NCBI RefSeq assembly: GCF_011064285.1 | Contig: NZ_CP049331.1 | Span: forward strand, 1,178,001-1,242,000 | DNA: 64,000 bases | DNA from: Vibrio ziniensis | Lineage (GTDB): Bacteria > Pseudomonadota > Gammaproteobacteria > Enterobacterales > Vibrionaceae | Direction: 5' to 3' | Shown here: positions 1-9,710 of the stretch, in pieces | Layout: each line of letters opens with the position of its first letter | How positions within the stretch are numbered: position 1 is the stretch's first letter | Notes under the pieces: generated by a model | Seen by the model: the letters and a program-made list of their open reading frames with translations, nothing else | Databases searched by the model: none | What the model was told of the DNA's origin: nothing | Program-made: the position numbers and the translations under genes

Positions 1-2
1 CC

Positions 3-230
3 AAAGTGTATCGGGTGATGCAGGATGTGGTGACCAACAATGCAGGAGTTGGAACGGTACTGGTTAATTGCCCCATCAAAAAGAAAGTTCCTGATGGTAC
101 GGCGATTAATGGCAGTGGCGCTGTGTTTACTTTGATTCGAAAGCCTGGCGCAAAACCGCAGTCTTTCAATTTAAAAGGCAATACTCAGTTTGTTTCCTAC
201 GCTGACTTAGAATTTATCGAGTTTCTATGA
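3..230 (+). CDS. phage tail protein, 3' end (partial)
   Basis: This reading frame is open to the left edge of the window, so it is most likely the C-terminal part of a longer phage gene cut by the window. The visible part is about 75 residues with no motif I recognise. Its stop overlaps the start of the next tail gene by 4 bases (ATGA), as in translationally coupled phage tail operons. The position just before a DUF2163-like protein and a J-like tip protein suggests a minor tail or tail assembly role, but this is inferred from context only. A GTG at position 6 could be an internal start, but no ribosome binding site can be judged. Confidence 0.55.
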   Translation, partial: KVYRVMQDVVTNNAGVGTVLVNCPIKKKVPDGTAINGSGAVFTLIRKPGAKPQSFNLKGNTQFVSYADLEFIEFL

Positions 231-781
231 AAGTTTTCCCATCTGAAGTACTAATCATGCTGCAAAGTCGGCTGATCTCGTACTCATATTTGCTTCGCTT
301 TGAGCTTGAGACCGTATTTGCATTTACCAGTGCAGGGCATGACATAGAGCATGATGGAATAACGTATCAAGCGGACGGCACCTTCCAAGGGCTAGATTCT
401 CTCTCCCGCCACGCAGAAATGCGCGTGGCTGAGGTGAAATTCGGGTTTAGCATGGCGAACCAAGCGGTGATGAGTGTGATATTAGGATCCAACGTCATGA
501 AGCGTCGCATCACCATAGAACGTGCATACCTTAACAGAGAAACAGGCGAGGTGATGTTTGTCGAACAGGTTTGGTCTGGAACTGTGGTGGGGAAATCGGA
601 CGATGATGGTAATTCTCAAATTCAATTAACTGCGGCGAGTCGTTGGTCTCAGTTTGAGCGAACCAATACCTGGCGAACGACACCGCATTCTCATAAAAAG
701 CGGTACAGCGATGACGAGTGTTTTAAATATGCAGCGAAAGCATCAGAAACCATCTATTGGGCAGGTACAGCAGGGGGGTAA
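227..781 (+). CDS. phage tail protein, DUF2163-like
   Basis: A 184-residue protein resembling the DUF2163/phage BR0599 family of siphovirus tail proteins encoded just before the tail tip gene. Visible features fit the family: a beta-rich start, an IEHDGITYQ stretch, a central block (VWSGTVVGK) and a C-terminal cysteine-containing region (DDECFKYAAKA). These proteins are thought to belong to the baseplate or tail tip. It overlaps the gene before it by 4 bases and ends 3 bases before the tip gene, so the three are clearly one operon. No NlpC/P60 gene or lambda K/I homologue separates it from J here. The family call is from pattern recall and is moderately sure. Confidence 0.6.
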   Translation: MKVFPSEVLIMLQSRLISYSYLLRFELETVFAFTSAGHDIEHDGITYQADGTFQGLDSLSRHAEMRVAEVKFGFSMANQAVMSVILGSNVMKRRITIERAYLNRETGEVMFVEQVWSGTVVGKSDDDGNSQIQLTAASRWSQFERTNTWRTTPHSHKKRYSDDECFKYAAKASETIYWAGTAGG

Positions 782-784
782 CCA

Positions 785-3700
785 ATGACTTGGGAGTGGA
801 TTTACGTCATCATTTCATTGGCCTCGGCAGCGTACAGCGTTGCTATGGCCAAGAAGATGCAGAACCAAGATCAAGACCGTGGTGGTCTTGCAGTTAACCG
901 GTTCGGTATCGACCAGCCTCTTTATGTTGTCTATGGCACACGGTCTATTGCTCCGATTATCGTTTATCAAGGCGTCAAAGATGTCAAAGGCAAACCTGCT
1001 AATGAAGTCTATTACGCTATTTTGGTGTGGACGCCTGGTGCGATAGATAATCTGACCGATTTTACCTTTGATGATTTGCCGTACACCGACTTTGGTACCT
1101 TTGATGCTGACAGTGCTCAACGTATTGAGCATCAATACGGGTCCGTTGATCAGACGATGCCTGAGTGGTTTGTCGAAGAAGCGCCCGATGATATGTCGGA
1201 CATGCATTTTCACGGGTTAGCGGTCACGTACGTTAAGTTGAAAATGGACAAGGAATTCAAACGATACCCTCAAGGGCGTCCGGAGTTTCGCGCCACGATT
1301 ACCGCTCGTTCATCAAACCCTGTGGATGTGTTGTACGATTACCTGTTTAACCCGTTGTATGGCTGTGGCTGGGCTGTTGAGTGGGATACTGAACACAACG
1401 ACTTAATGCGTAATTACTGTAATGTCGTGGTGGATGACCTGCCTCAGATGGTGTGTAACATCAATTTGGAAACCGACCAGAAGCTGCAAGACAACATCGA
1501 CAATATTTTGCAGACCTGTCGCGGCTACTTGATTGAAGGTCAAAACGGTTTACGTCTTGAAATTGACCGAGCCAAAGATCCAGTGTTGCATGTCAGTGAA
1601 GACATGCTAACGGGCGGTATCTCCACGGCTTCAGTCAATATTAACCAACGTTATAATGCGGTGACGATTCGTTTCCCGAACAAAGAGCTAAAATGGCAAA
1701 CGGATGAAGTGACGTTCCCGACGCTTAACAGCGACTTGCACCTGCAGTGGCTAGATGAAGACAACAATGTTGATTTGACCCATGAAGAGACGGTCTACGG
1801 CATTGACAGCTATGAGCATGCACTGCAATACGCCGAGGTGTTAGCCAGAACCAGTCGTAATTCCATGACGCTGAACCTTCCGGTACAAGCGTTTATCGGT
1901 TGGCAAGTGGAAGAGATGGACGTCATTACGGTGGCTTCCACCTTGCGCGGATGGACGGCGAAGCCTTTTTCCGTGCGAGAGATTAAATATGGTGAGTCGG
2001 AAACCACGCTCAAGCTGATTGAATACCAGGACAGCAACTATCTGTGGACGGATAAGCCAGCAAAACCGGATTATCCCGATACCGAACTACCCAATCCTAA
2101 CCAGGTCGCTCCTCCGAGCGACCTTTCTTTTTCTGCAAGCGACCTGCCTGCGGTGTCTGGTGTGTTGTCATGGGAATCACCAGGCGGTTATGTCGATGGG
2201 TTTGATGTTCGCGTGTATGCCGGAAATGTGGTCATTTGGCAGCAAACCACGAAAACCAACTCCATTAATTTGCCGCTGTTTTTAACAGGGAGTTATGAAT
2301 TCGCCGTAAGAACAGTGGGCGCGGTGGCGGTGTCGTCCTGGGCGATACTGAGTACCACCTTTGAAGCTCCTGAAACCCCATTTGATGTACAAGTGGATGT
2401 GGGTAATACCTATGTCATATTGCGTCCACAATCGACGGCTCTGGCGTTTGGGACTGAGTATGAATTCTGGTTTAATGATGAACTTCGAGGTCAGGGTGTC
2501 GCGTGGCAGCTAGAAGGTTTGCAGCCTGAAACCGAGTATTCGTTTCAGGTTCGTGCCGTCAATGCGGTTGGCCAGAGTGAATTTATTACGGTGACGGCGA
2601 CTACTACCAAAGATGCCTCGGTCATTATTGATTTACTGGACGGGAAAATTTCCCAAGCGATCTTGGATGACAATCTGCAGCAGTTTCTCGAGCAAGTGGA
2701 GCAAACCACTCAAGAGAATACGTCTGCGATTGAGTCGTTAACCGAATCTGTTCAATCGGTCACGAACGATTTGATGGCCGTGGATCGCGCCGCTCAAGAT
2801 GCCAGTAAAGCGGCCTTTGATTTAGCCAGTGATGTGCAAAATTTTGCGGACGAGTATGGTCGCCGATTGATGGAAGGGGAAACCCTTGTTGATGCGGTGG
2901 TGTATCGAGATGCGGAAACGGGCCTAATCATTAACCGCGCTTTTGCGTACACCGAAGCGAAGTTTACTGAAGCCAGTTTGATGATCGATGGTGTGAACGG
3001 CAGTATTGCGTTGACCGCCAAAGAGATACAGCGAGTCGAAACGCAAACAGGGCAGAAGTTTGTTACCACCAATGCTGCCATTGCCGCGAATGCTGCAGCT
3101 ATCAATCTGAAAGCCTCATATCAGGATGTTACTGAAGCGATTTCAGGGGCATTAGCGGCGATCACTCCTGCTTACAGTTGGCAGTTCAACACCAGTGATG
3201 AAAATTGGCCGAATGTCACTTGGCAAATTGGCGGTACCATTGTGGGCACCGTATTTGCCCGTAGTGATATTGCTTTTGATGCTGACGATAACCAAGTGGT
3301 TCGCCTACGTCTGAAAGCCTCGGAAAGTGGCACACTGTCATGGAATGGTGGTTCACAGAACGTGGCAATCAATCATCCTGGTGTCGCTGACAGTTTTGAA
3401 ACCATCATTTTAAAACTGAGTGCGGAAGATGGGTGGACAGGCGAGATCACCGCCATCAGCATTGCGATGGATGCGGAAATTGACAGCATCGAAATCGGAA
3501 AACCGAGCGCGGCTGAACTGCAACTGCAGGACATCAGCTACCGCATGGCGACGGTTGAGCAAGAGCTGGACCCAGAGAATGCGCGTTGGTCTGTGTACGT
3601 CACCCAAGACTATTGGGATACCAATGCACTGACCCTTACCGATGTCAGTGAAGTGATTGACGGTTGGGACGCAACCTGGCAAGTCACGGCGACACTGCAG

Positions 3701-5716
3701 CAGTTCGATGACAATCAGACACTGGAAAAAGCCAACACCGCTCAACAGTGGATTGATGCCAGCGAAGCCAACATCACCAGTGTGGTCGTGGCCTTTAATG
3801 CCAAGCCAGGTGGTGTGGATGAACAGCTTGCAGAGCAGGCGAGTAAACTCACTACCGCGCAACAGTCGATTGATGCTGCGAACGGCACTATTTCACAAGT
3901 GGTGTCGAGTGTGGTGGATGTGGAGAACACCCTCGGTCAAAGTGGCAGTCTGGACGAGTTACTGGCAGCGTATAACGAGTTTTTACGTGCTGGAGATTTT
4001 GCCAAAGATAATGTGGGTCTGTCGTACGCAGAGCAAAACATCAAAGCCAACAGCGATGACATTGCCAGCCAAGCCTCAGCCATCTTGCAGTTGTTGGCGG
4101 TGAAAGACACACAGCAGGCAGCGATCAATCGACTTGATATTGCGGTGGCCACACAAACCTCAGCCCTGGCGAAAACCCAAACCGAGCTGGAAGCCAAAGT
4201 CACCAATGGCGACAGTGAAACCTTAGCTCAAGCGAACACCTACACCAAAGCGGCGGTTGGCTACTGCTACGATGCACAAGGCAACATTACCGAACACGAT
4301 GATGCAGTATTGTGTGTGGCCGCAGGGCATAGTTGGGTAGATGGTCCTCTGGCGAATTTTATTCGCAACCTGGTGCTGCAAACCGCTGACGGTAAAAGTG
4401 CCAGCGTGTCGCAGATGTCTCAGGTCTTTGTCGATAAGGATGGCAACTTAGTCGCTAAAGGCGGGATGCTCACCAACGTTAATGGTCAGGTGAGCGGCAT
4501 GGTGAATACCAACACCGGAGACACATCCAGTCTTGATATGCTGGCCGACTATCTTCGGGTGGGTAAGTTGGACGAGGACGGCGAGTTTGTTCCGTTGTTC
4601 TATCTGGATACAGACAGTGGCGACATGGTTCACCGTGGCCGCTTTGTGTTGGGTGACGGCTACTCGCTAGACAGTGTGGATGACATCTACGCCAAGTCGG
4701 GAGCAGGCATTTACTCGCTGACATTACGAGATGGTATCTTCCCGTCGGATGCGGTGGCCACGCAAGACTTTAAAGATGCGTACTACCGCGCACCGGCTAA
4801 AGATGAGCACTTGTCCTACCGTAACGCTGCAGGCACCAAAAGCTCGATGAAGCGCTTTACTGGCACAGGTTGGTCGGCGGTGTCTCTGATTTTAAACGGT
4901 GACATGCTAACGCCTGGGACGGTGAAAGGTGACCGTATTGTGGCAGGCACGGAGATCACCTCCCCCTTAATTTCCGCAGGTACGGGGGAGTTTTCTGGCA
5001 CTGTGAATGCCAAAGACGGCTCATTCTTAGAGAAAGTGGAAATCGGCTCGGCAGGGGGATACAAAGCCTACATCAAGAGCGTGACCTCTTCGGGTTACAA
5101 CATAATGTGGGTAGAGAACCCGATAGGGGATGTGATGTTTGCGGTGCAGGGTAATGGCAACATTTACTCCATTGGTGGCGGTTATATGAATAACCTGACC
5201 ATCGGCGAAGACTGCAACATCTTAGGGGTACTCAAAGCAAACCAGATTCAAGGTGAGCTTGTGGTGGGGAAAACCTACAGCACTGCCGCTGTAACGGCCA
5301 CTTCCGCCTCATGGGTTTCATTTGCCTCGGTTGAAGTGACGACGGCTGAAGAGTTCGATCGTACTTTGGAAGTGAACGTCCTGCTATCTGGTAATGCTTA
5401 CCGCTCCGGTAACGGCAACTCGGGTAATGTGGTCGCTAAAGTGAAAGCCAGAATGACAGGGGATTTTGGTACGGTCACTACCGACCAAATAGAGACACAA
5501 ACGGCCTATCATGCAGGGCAAGGTGGCACCACAGAGGTATCGCTGGACCGACAAATCACCATGATGGTCACTGTTCCCGCGAATACCAAAGGGAGCATGG
5601 CACTGCAGGTGCAGCTCGTGACTGGGAGTGGTGATTATTCTGCTGCGAAACTCAGTGGCACCTGCGGCACTCAATGGATAGCGCGGATATTCCGCAATGG
5701 ATCAGGTTTAAGTTAA
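785..5716 (+). CDS. phage tail tip / host specificity protein J-like (1643 aa)
   Basis: A giant tail tip attachment protein, the siphovirus J-type protein at the distal end of the tail that contacts the host. An N-terminal hydrophobic helix (YVIISLASAAYS) precedes a conserved tip domain (about residues 30-430). A proline-rich linker (near 440) leads to two fibronectin type III-like modules (about 445-620; note ETEYSFQVRAVNAVGQSE). Long heptad-rich helices follow (about 620-1180), then a DUF1983-like central fibre region (about 1180-1330, AKGGMLTNVNGQVSGM). The last 300 residues are beta-rich, probably the receptor-binding end. The gene ends 9 bases before a strong terminator. It probably sets host range together with the next gene. 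Confidence 0.85.
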   Translation: MTWEWIYVIISLASAAYSVAMAKKMQNQDQDRGGLAVNRFGIDQPLYVVYGTRSIAPIIVYQGVKDVKGKPANEVYYAILVWTPGAIDNLTDFTFDDLPYTDFGTFDADSAQRIEHQYGSVDQTMPEWFVEEAPDDMSDMHFHGLAVTYVKLKMDKEFKRYPQGRPEFRATITARSSNPVDVLYDYLFNPLYGCGWAVEWDTEHNDLMRNYCNVVVDDLPQMVCNINLETDQKLQDNIDNILQTCRGYLIEGQNGLRLEIDRAKDPVLHVSEDMLTGGISTASVNINQRYNAVTIRFPNKELKWQTDEVTFPTLNSDLHLQWLDEDNNVDLTHEETVYGIDSYEHALQYAEVLARTSRNSMTLNLPVQAFIGWQVEEMDVITVASTLRGWTAKPFSVREIKYGESETTLKLIEYQDSNYLWTDKPAKPDYPDTELPNPNQVAPPSDLSFSASDLPAVSGVLSWESPGGYVDGFDVRVYAGNVVIWQQTTKTNSINLPLFLTGSYEFAVRTVGAVAVSSWAILSTTFEAPETPFDVQVDVGNTYVILRPQSTALAFGTEYEFWFNDELRGQGVAWQLEGLQPETEYSFQVRAVNAVGQSEFITVTATTTKDASVIIDLLDGKISQAILDDNLQQFLEQVEQTTQENTSAIESLTESVQSVTNDLMAVDRAAQDASKAAFDLASDVQNFADEYGRRLMEGETLVDAVVYRDAETGLIINRAFAYTEAKFTEASLMIDGVNGSIALTAKEIQRVETQTGQKFVTTNAAIAANAAAINLKASYQDVTEAISGALAAITPAYSWQFNTSDENWPNVTWQIGGTIVGTVFARSDIAFDADDNQVVRLRLKASESGTLSWNGGSQNVAINHPGVADSFETIILKLSAEDGWTGEITAISIAMDAEIDSIEIGKPSAAELQLQDISYRMATVEQELDPENARWSVYVTQDYWDTNALTLTDVSEVIDGWDATWQVTATLQQFDDNQTLEKANTAQQWIDASEANITSVVVAFNAKPGGVDEQLAEQASKLTTAQQSIDAANGTISQVVSSVVDVENTLGQSGSLDELLAAYNEFLRAGDFAKDNVGLSYAEQNIKANSDDIASQASAILQLLAVKDTQQAAINRLDIAVATQTSALAKTQTELEAKVTNGDSETLAQANTYTKAAVGYCYDAQGNITEHDDAVLCVAAGHSWVDGPLANFIRNLVLQTADGKSASVSQMSQVFVDKDGNLVAKGGMLTNVNGQVSGMVNTNTGDTSSLDMLADYLRVGKLDEDGEFVPLFYLDTDSGDMVHRGRFVLGDGYSLDSVDDIYAKSGAGIYSLTLRDGIFPSDAVATQDFKDAYYRAPAKDEHLSYRNAAGTKSSMKRFTGTGWSAVSLILNGDMLTPGTVKGDRIVAGTEITSPLISAGTGEFSGTVNAKDGSFLEKVEIGSAGGYKAYIKSVTSSGYNIMWVENPIGDVMFAVQGNGNIYSIGGGYMNNLTIGEDCNILGVLKANQIQGELVVGKTYSTAAVTATSASWVSFASVEVTTAEEFDRTLEVNVLLSGNAYRSGNGNSGNVVAKVKARMTGDFGTVTTDQIETQTAYHAGQGGTTEVSLDRQITMMVTVPANTKGSMALQVQLVTGSGDYSAAKLSGTCGTQWIARIFRNGSGLS

Positions 5717-5725
5717 TCAAACATC

Positions 5726-5750
5726 AACCCAGCTTCGGCTGGGTTTTTTA
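5726..5750 (+). terminator. rho-independent terminator after tail tip gene
   Basis: An 8-bp perfect stem (AACCCAGC / GCTGGGTT) with a TTCG tetraloop is followed by a T-rich run. It separates the J-like gene from the tail fibre gene. The fibre start has its own ribosome binding site (TTGGAG) right behind the T run. Confidence 0.85.
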
Positions 5751-5761
5751 TTGGAGTTATT

Positions 5762-8700
5762 ATGGGTTGGATTTATCTACCGTCCGTTTCTGTCGTGAAC
5801 GGCAGCAATATGGTGACTGTGACCAATACGGCGACAGACAGCATCAAACCAGGAGATGGTTTGTTGATTGGATCTTATGACTTGGTGGAAGTTACGGAAG
5901 TGGCCATCGGTCAGCTCAAACTGAAAAAGAACTGGACGGCGGCTACTCAGTCCAATGCAGAAGCGGCAGTGGTACCGACCTTTGGAGACTTCAATGCGGC
6001 CACGGCCGCACTTCGTCAGGCGACCACTGTTACCCAAGGCAACTTCAAAGCGATGGAAGAGTGGTGGACAAAAGAAGGTGAAGTGACGTTCAAGGGCTAC
6101 GACAACACTGAGTACACAGTTAGAACGGCGCAGCAAATGGATGCGGATGTGGCTGCGTTGGAAGTTCAAGCGCAAGAATTAATTGGTGATCTCGCCAGTG
6201 TGGGTTACGCACAGAGCGAAGCTGAATTCTCAGCCATGCGCAACAGAAACAAGTTACGCTTTGCCGCGAGTGATTTTGTTTATCATGGCAATGTGTATGC
6301 GCAAGGAGACTATAAAGCTATTAACGAAGGTCTTTGGACTGCTCCTGCACATCCAAATTCATTAAATCTTGGTAAAGCTAGCGGTGCGTATACCGGAAAT
6401 AGTAAAACATTACATGCTGAAATTCATGTTGCAGGTGTTATTGCTAAACTAAGGGGGGTTGATCCCAACTCTCTGCAAGCAGGTATGGGGTTAACTTTCC
6501 CTCCAGCTCCTAACGGTACGGTAACTTATGATAGTGCAACTGGAGCTATAATTGACTTTACGACTAGTCCTGGTCATTACTCTGGGTACACAGGGTATAC
6601 AACTGCTACAGAACGTGCGGCATTAAGTGGATTAAGCGCCGTTAATGAAGCTGTAGTTAGTGCATTCGAGGGTATTATAAGGAATGGTGATTTCCGTTTT
6701 AGTAGTTCCTTCTGGTCCATCGTATCTAATGTAGGGTCTCTCTCTGAAAGTAATGGTGTTTTGACGGCTACACGATTAATCGATGGGTGGATGACGTTGT
6801 CTCAATCAACAGTATTTAATGGTAATAATGAAGATTACGATGTTTCACTTACTCTTGAAGACATTCAAGGTTCTGTTATAGCACTTCGTATATGGGTTGG
6901 TGGTATAGCTTATAATATTGATGTAAATAAAATAGGAATACCACAAACCATTAGAGTTAATGGTAGTGGAGCCTCTTCGTTTCAAATTCAAGCAACATCA
7001 AATAGTACTAGTTCTTTTTCACTTAGTAATTTATCCGTAGTATCGGTTACTACGTCAGTAGTAACAGAACGTGTAGACCTAACGGGACTTGAGGTATATG
7101 CAGAAGAAGTAACCAATGGAGAAGTATTCCCAACATGCATTCAGAATACAAATAGCTCCGTAATATCTGGTGTACCAATGGTGCTTTCTACTCGTCCTAA
7201 ATCGTATTTCCAAGTATACGATGGTCAGTATGCATCGGGTTCTGTGAATGATACGTTTTATTGCTGGCAATGGAACTCTTTGACTCAAGCACAACAACAG
7301 CAAGTGATTTCCTATCTAGGTGACACCATTTTTGTTAATGCGTCTGGTAATCTTGTCCAATGGCGAGTCCGCCATCGTTCATTTGCTGGTGCTGGCAATG
7401 GCGATTGGAACTCTGTAAATCCTGCTGTTGCTTCGGTAGGTGCAAGATTTGGTAGTGGTACTAACTTTGGCATGGTACGTCCCCAAGGTACACAAGATTC
7501 GGTAACAGCTTTCAACACCGTTGCTACTTATATCGAATCTTATGTAGTCAGCTCTCATTCATATGCAGGCTCCAATGCTCTCATTGGTGATAATGGTCTG
7601 TTTGTTATGCGTGATGGTTCCGCCAATAACGTAAAAGCCTATAAAGGCGAATGTTACTTATACGTAATAGCAACAGTGCCTAGGTTAAACACTGGAGGAT
7701 TTTGCGACTCTTTAAACCCTCTTGGTACGCGGCAGTGGCAAAGTGGTGGTGTGCGTGTAACTAGATATACAGCAATGGATGAAGCCGATAGACCTTCTAC
7801 AGTCAAAAGTTGTTTTATTACTGGATATGATAACGGCAATGCGCACGCCTCTACAGGAAGTATATCTAGTGCTCTATCTGGTCGTCCAGACGGTAAGTAC
7901 TACGATGCTATTTATTCTAGTGGATTAGGTGGTGTTATCGACCATCGTTTGAAATATGGGGCTTGGGATGCATCTAGTGCTGAGCAAGCTGCTGTAGTTC
8001 GTGAAGAACTTAAGAATGGGACTTATCGTGGTAGAGAGAAGTTAATTTATACTTGCGTATTTGAATCAGAAACAGCATGTACTGCGGCAGGATACACTGT
8101 TTTAAATAATGATAATTCATCTGCTGTTGTTGGGTACATCACAACCAACATCACCGTAGAGGGGCAATTTACGCAATCGGATGTTATTGGAGATCCAGCT
8201 AATATCCTTCTTACTAATGCGTTAAAAGATGGTTGGTTGGGTTCTTGGGTTCCTGTTATTTCAGATTCCGCCGTAAACATGTCGTTAACTAGAAAAAACA
8301 CTAATGGGTTAACTACTCTTGCCACACAACGATACACAGTTTCCACTGGGATATGGTCCGCTCAGTCGCTAGCTTACTCTGCTGTAACTAATACCGTATC
8401 AAACCACACAAATGATCGTGTAGAAATTATTAACTACACCTCCTTTGCTAAACAAACAAAGTCTAGCGTAAATCTTCCTGTGCTATATGGAGAACTTGGG
8501 TTAAACGATATTCTAGTTACACAGAATTTTGATAGTGGTTATACAGCTTTGTTGGTTGAAAGCCTGCTAGGATTTTCGCCTACCAGCTCATCTTCCACAT
8601 ATAGAGTAATGTACCCTAGAGTGGAAAGTATAGGGCTAAATAGAGAGTCATATCTATCAAATAGCCAGTTTACAGGTGTGACTATGCACTCTGACATAAG

Positions 8701-8950
8701 AATGGGTGTACCAAATAACTTAGGTAAGGGTGGTAAATTCCTATTCCATCAAATCAGTAACAATGGGCAGGCTAGCTTAAACATCATAGCTAACGAGTTA
8801 ATTTATGATTCTACGGCTGGAAATTGGGGTGATGATTCGAAATTAAAAGTTGCGGCATCGAGTACCTTCACAGACCTGAATGGAAATGTGTGTAAGTCAG
8901 ACATCCATACTCTCACTAAAGATTATGGGCATATTAAAAACCAAATCTAA
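5762..8950 (+). CDS. phage tail fibre protein (1062 aa)
   Basis: A long structural fibre protein placed after the J-like gene, probably the side or tip fibre that reads the host surface. The N-terminal ~190 residues form a module with a beta-rich start, a helical stretch (FGDFNAATAALRQATTV) and a coiled segment ending at AMRNRNKLRFAA. The remaining ~870 residues are rich in Ser, Thr, Asn and Gly, have no catalytic motif I recognise, and use noticeably more A/T codons than the start. The change falls near base 6330, suggesting that a conserved base has been joined to an exchanged receptor-binding part. The start ATG lies behind TTGGAG. A short hairpin terminator follows the stop. Confidence 0.75.
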   Translation: MGWIYLPSVSVVNGSNMVTVTNTATDSIKPGDGLLIGSYDLVEVTEVAIGQLKLKKNWTAATQSNAEAAVVPTFGDFNAATAALRQATTVTQGNFKAMEEWWTKEGEVTFKGYDNTEYTVRTAQQMDADVAALEVQAQELIGDLASVGYAQSEAEFSAMRNRNKLRFAASDFVYHGNVYAQGDYKAINEGLWTAPAHPNSLNLGKASGAYTGNSKTLHAEIHVAGVIAKLRGVDPNSLQAGMGLTFPPAPNGTVTYDSATGAIIDFTTSPGHYSGYTGYTTATERAALSGLSAVNEAVVSAFEGIIRNGDFRFSSSFWSIVSNVGSLSESNGVLTATRLIDGWMTLSQSTVFNGNNEDYDVSLTLEDIQGSVIALRIWVGGIAYNIDVNKIGIPQTIRVNGSGASSFQIQATSNSTSSFSLSNLSVVSVTTSVVTERVDLTGLEVYAEEVTNGEVFPTCIQNTNSSVISGVPMVLSTRPKSYFQVYDGQYASGSVNDTFYCWQWNSLTQAQQQQVISYLGDTIFVNASGNLVQWRVRHRSFAGAGNGDWNSVNPAVASVGARFGSGTNFGMVRPQGTQDSVTAFNTVATYIESYVVSSHSYAGSNALIGDNGLFVMRDGSANNVKAYKGECYLYVIATVPRLNTGGFCDSLNPLGTRQWQSGGVRVTRYTAMDEADRPSTVKSCFITGYDNGNAHASTGSISSALSGRPDGKYYDAIYSSGLGGVIDHRLKYGAWDASSAEQAAVVREELKNGTYRGREKLIYTCVFESETACTAAGYTVLNNDNSSAVVGYITTNITVEGQFTQSDVIGDPANILLTNALKDGWLGSWVPVISDSAVNMSLTRKNTNGLTTLATQRYTVSTGIWSAQSLAYSAVTNTVSNHTNDRVEIINYTSFAKQTKSSVNLPVLYGELGLNDILVTQNFDSGYTALLVESLLGFSPTSSSSTYRVMYPRVESIGLNRESYLSNSQFTGVTMHSDIRMGVPNNLGKGGKFLFHQISNNGQASLNIIANELIYDSTAGNWGDDSKLKVAASSTFTDLNGNVCKSDIHTLTKDYGHIKNQI

Positions 8951-8960
8951 CCCATTCAAG

Positions 8961-8985
8961 CGGCCTACTTAGTAGGCCGTTTTCT
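8961..8985 (+). terminator. terminator after tail fibre gene
   Basis: The stem CGGCCTA / TAGGCCG is followed by TTTTCTT. It ends the tail fibre transcript just ahead of the IS200-like element. Confidence 0.7.
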
Positions 8986-8994
8986 TGTATAGAG

Positions 8995-9690
8995 AAAACC
9001 CCCAGCTAGGCTGGGGGTTCCGTAAAGCTTACAGCTATAAATCAGTTATATAACCCCTTTCAATTTGATAAAAACGTCTTGTGGTCTGGCAACTACAAGA
9101 GTTAATTAAGAATTGAAAGGGGGTCCCAATGGGGGACGAAAAGAGCTTAGCGCACACGCGCTGGAACTGTAAATACCACATAGTCTTTGCACCGAAATAT
9201 AGAAGACAAGTGTTCTACGGAGAAAAACGTAGAGCAATAGGTGAAATATTGAGGAAACTATGTGAATGGAAAAATGTGAACATTCTTGAAGCGGAATGTT
9301 GCTCGGATCATATCCACATGCTTTTAGAAATACCGCCCAAAATGAGTGTTTCAGCGTTTATGGGGTATTTGAAAGGTAAAAGTAGCCTAATGCTTTATGA
9401 ACGATTCGGGGATTTGAAGTTTAAATATCGGAATCGTGAGTTTTGGTGCCGAGGTTATTATGTAGATACGGTAGGTAAGAATACGAGCAAGATACAGAGT
9501 TACATAAAGCACCAACTAGAGCAGGATAAAATGGGAGAGCAATTGTCGATCCCGTATTCAGGTAGCCCGTTTGCGGGCCGCAGGAAATAGTCATATGCAA
9601 ATGTCAGATCACTACGCGCCTGCTAGGGCGCTGCCAGTAGTAGAGCCTTATAGGCGCATATGAAAAACCACCGGCTATGCCGGTGGATAC
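8995..9690 (+). mobile_element. IS200/IS605-family insertion element (approximate ends)
   Basis: A single HUH transposase gene (9129-9590) is flanked by hairpins typical of the IS200 group. The left one is AACCCCCAGC-TAG-GCTGGGGGTT at about 8998-9020 and the right one CCACCGGC-TAT-GCCGGTGG at about 9668-9686. The family has no terminal inverted repeats and no target duplication, so exact ends cannot be read off. The span of about 0.7 kb fits the usual IS200 length. The right hairpin could instead be the phage's own terminator ahead of the next gene, which would put the right end earlier. The element lies between the fibre gene and its presumed assembly gene. Confidence 0.65.
9129..9590 (+). 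CDS. tnpA: IS200-type HUH transposase TnpA
   Basis: A 153-residue single-domain Y1 transposase that cuts and joins single-stranded ends of the element. The HUH metal-binding motif is visible as DHIHML (about residues 59-64) and the catalytic tyrosine lies in the GYYVDTVGKN segment near residue 115. The N-terminal block WNCKYHIVFAPKYRRQV is the signature of the IS200 subgroup. The length matches the family (about 150), and all key residues are present, so it looks active. No tnpB is present. The ATG start follows GAAAGGGGG. The leader upstream is about 100 bases without another gene. Confidence 0.95.
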   Translation: MGDEKSLAHTRWNCKYHIVFAPKYRRQVFYGEKRRAIGEILRKLCEWKNVNILEAECCSDHIHMLLEIPPKMSVSAFMGYLKGKSSLMLYERFGDLKFKYRNREFWCRGYYVDTVGKNTSKIQSYIKHQLEQDKMGEQLSIPYSGSPFAGRRK

Positions 9691-9710
9691 TTTTTTGGAG
9701 AAAACACCCG

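Noticed and set aside
3410..4103. Long frames of ~150 codons on both strands inside the J-like gene
   Set aside because: They overlap a clearly coding J-like protein in other frames and have unusual residue composition.
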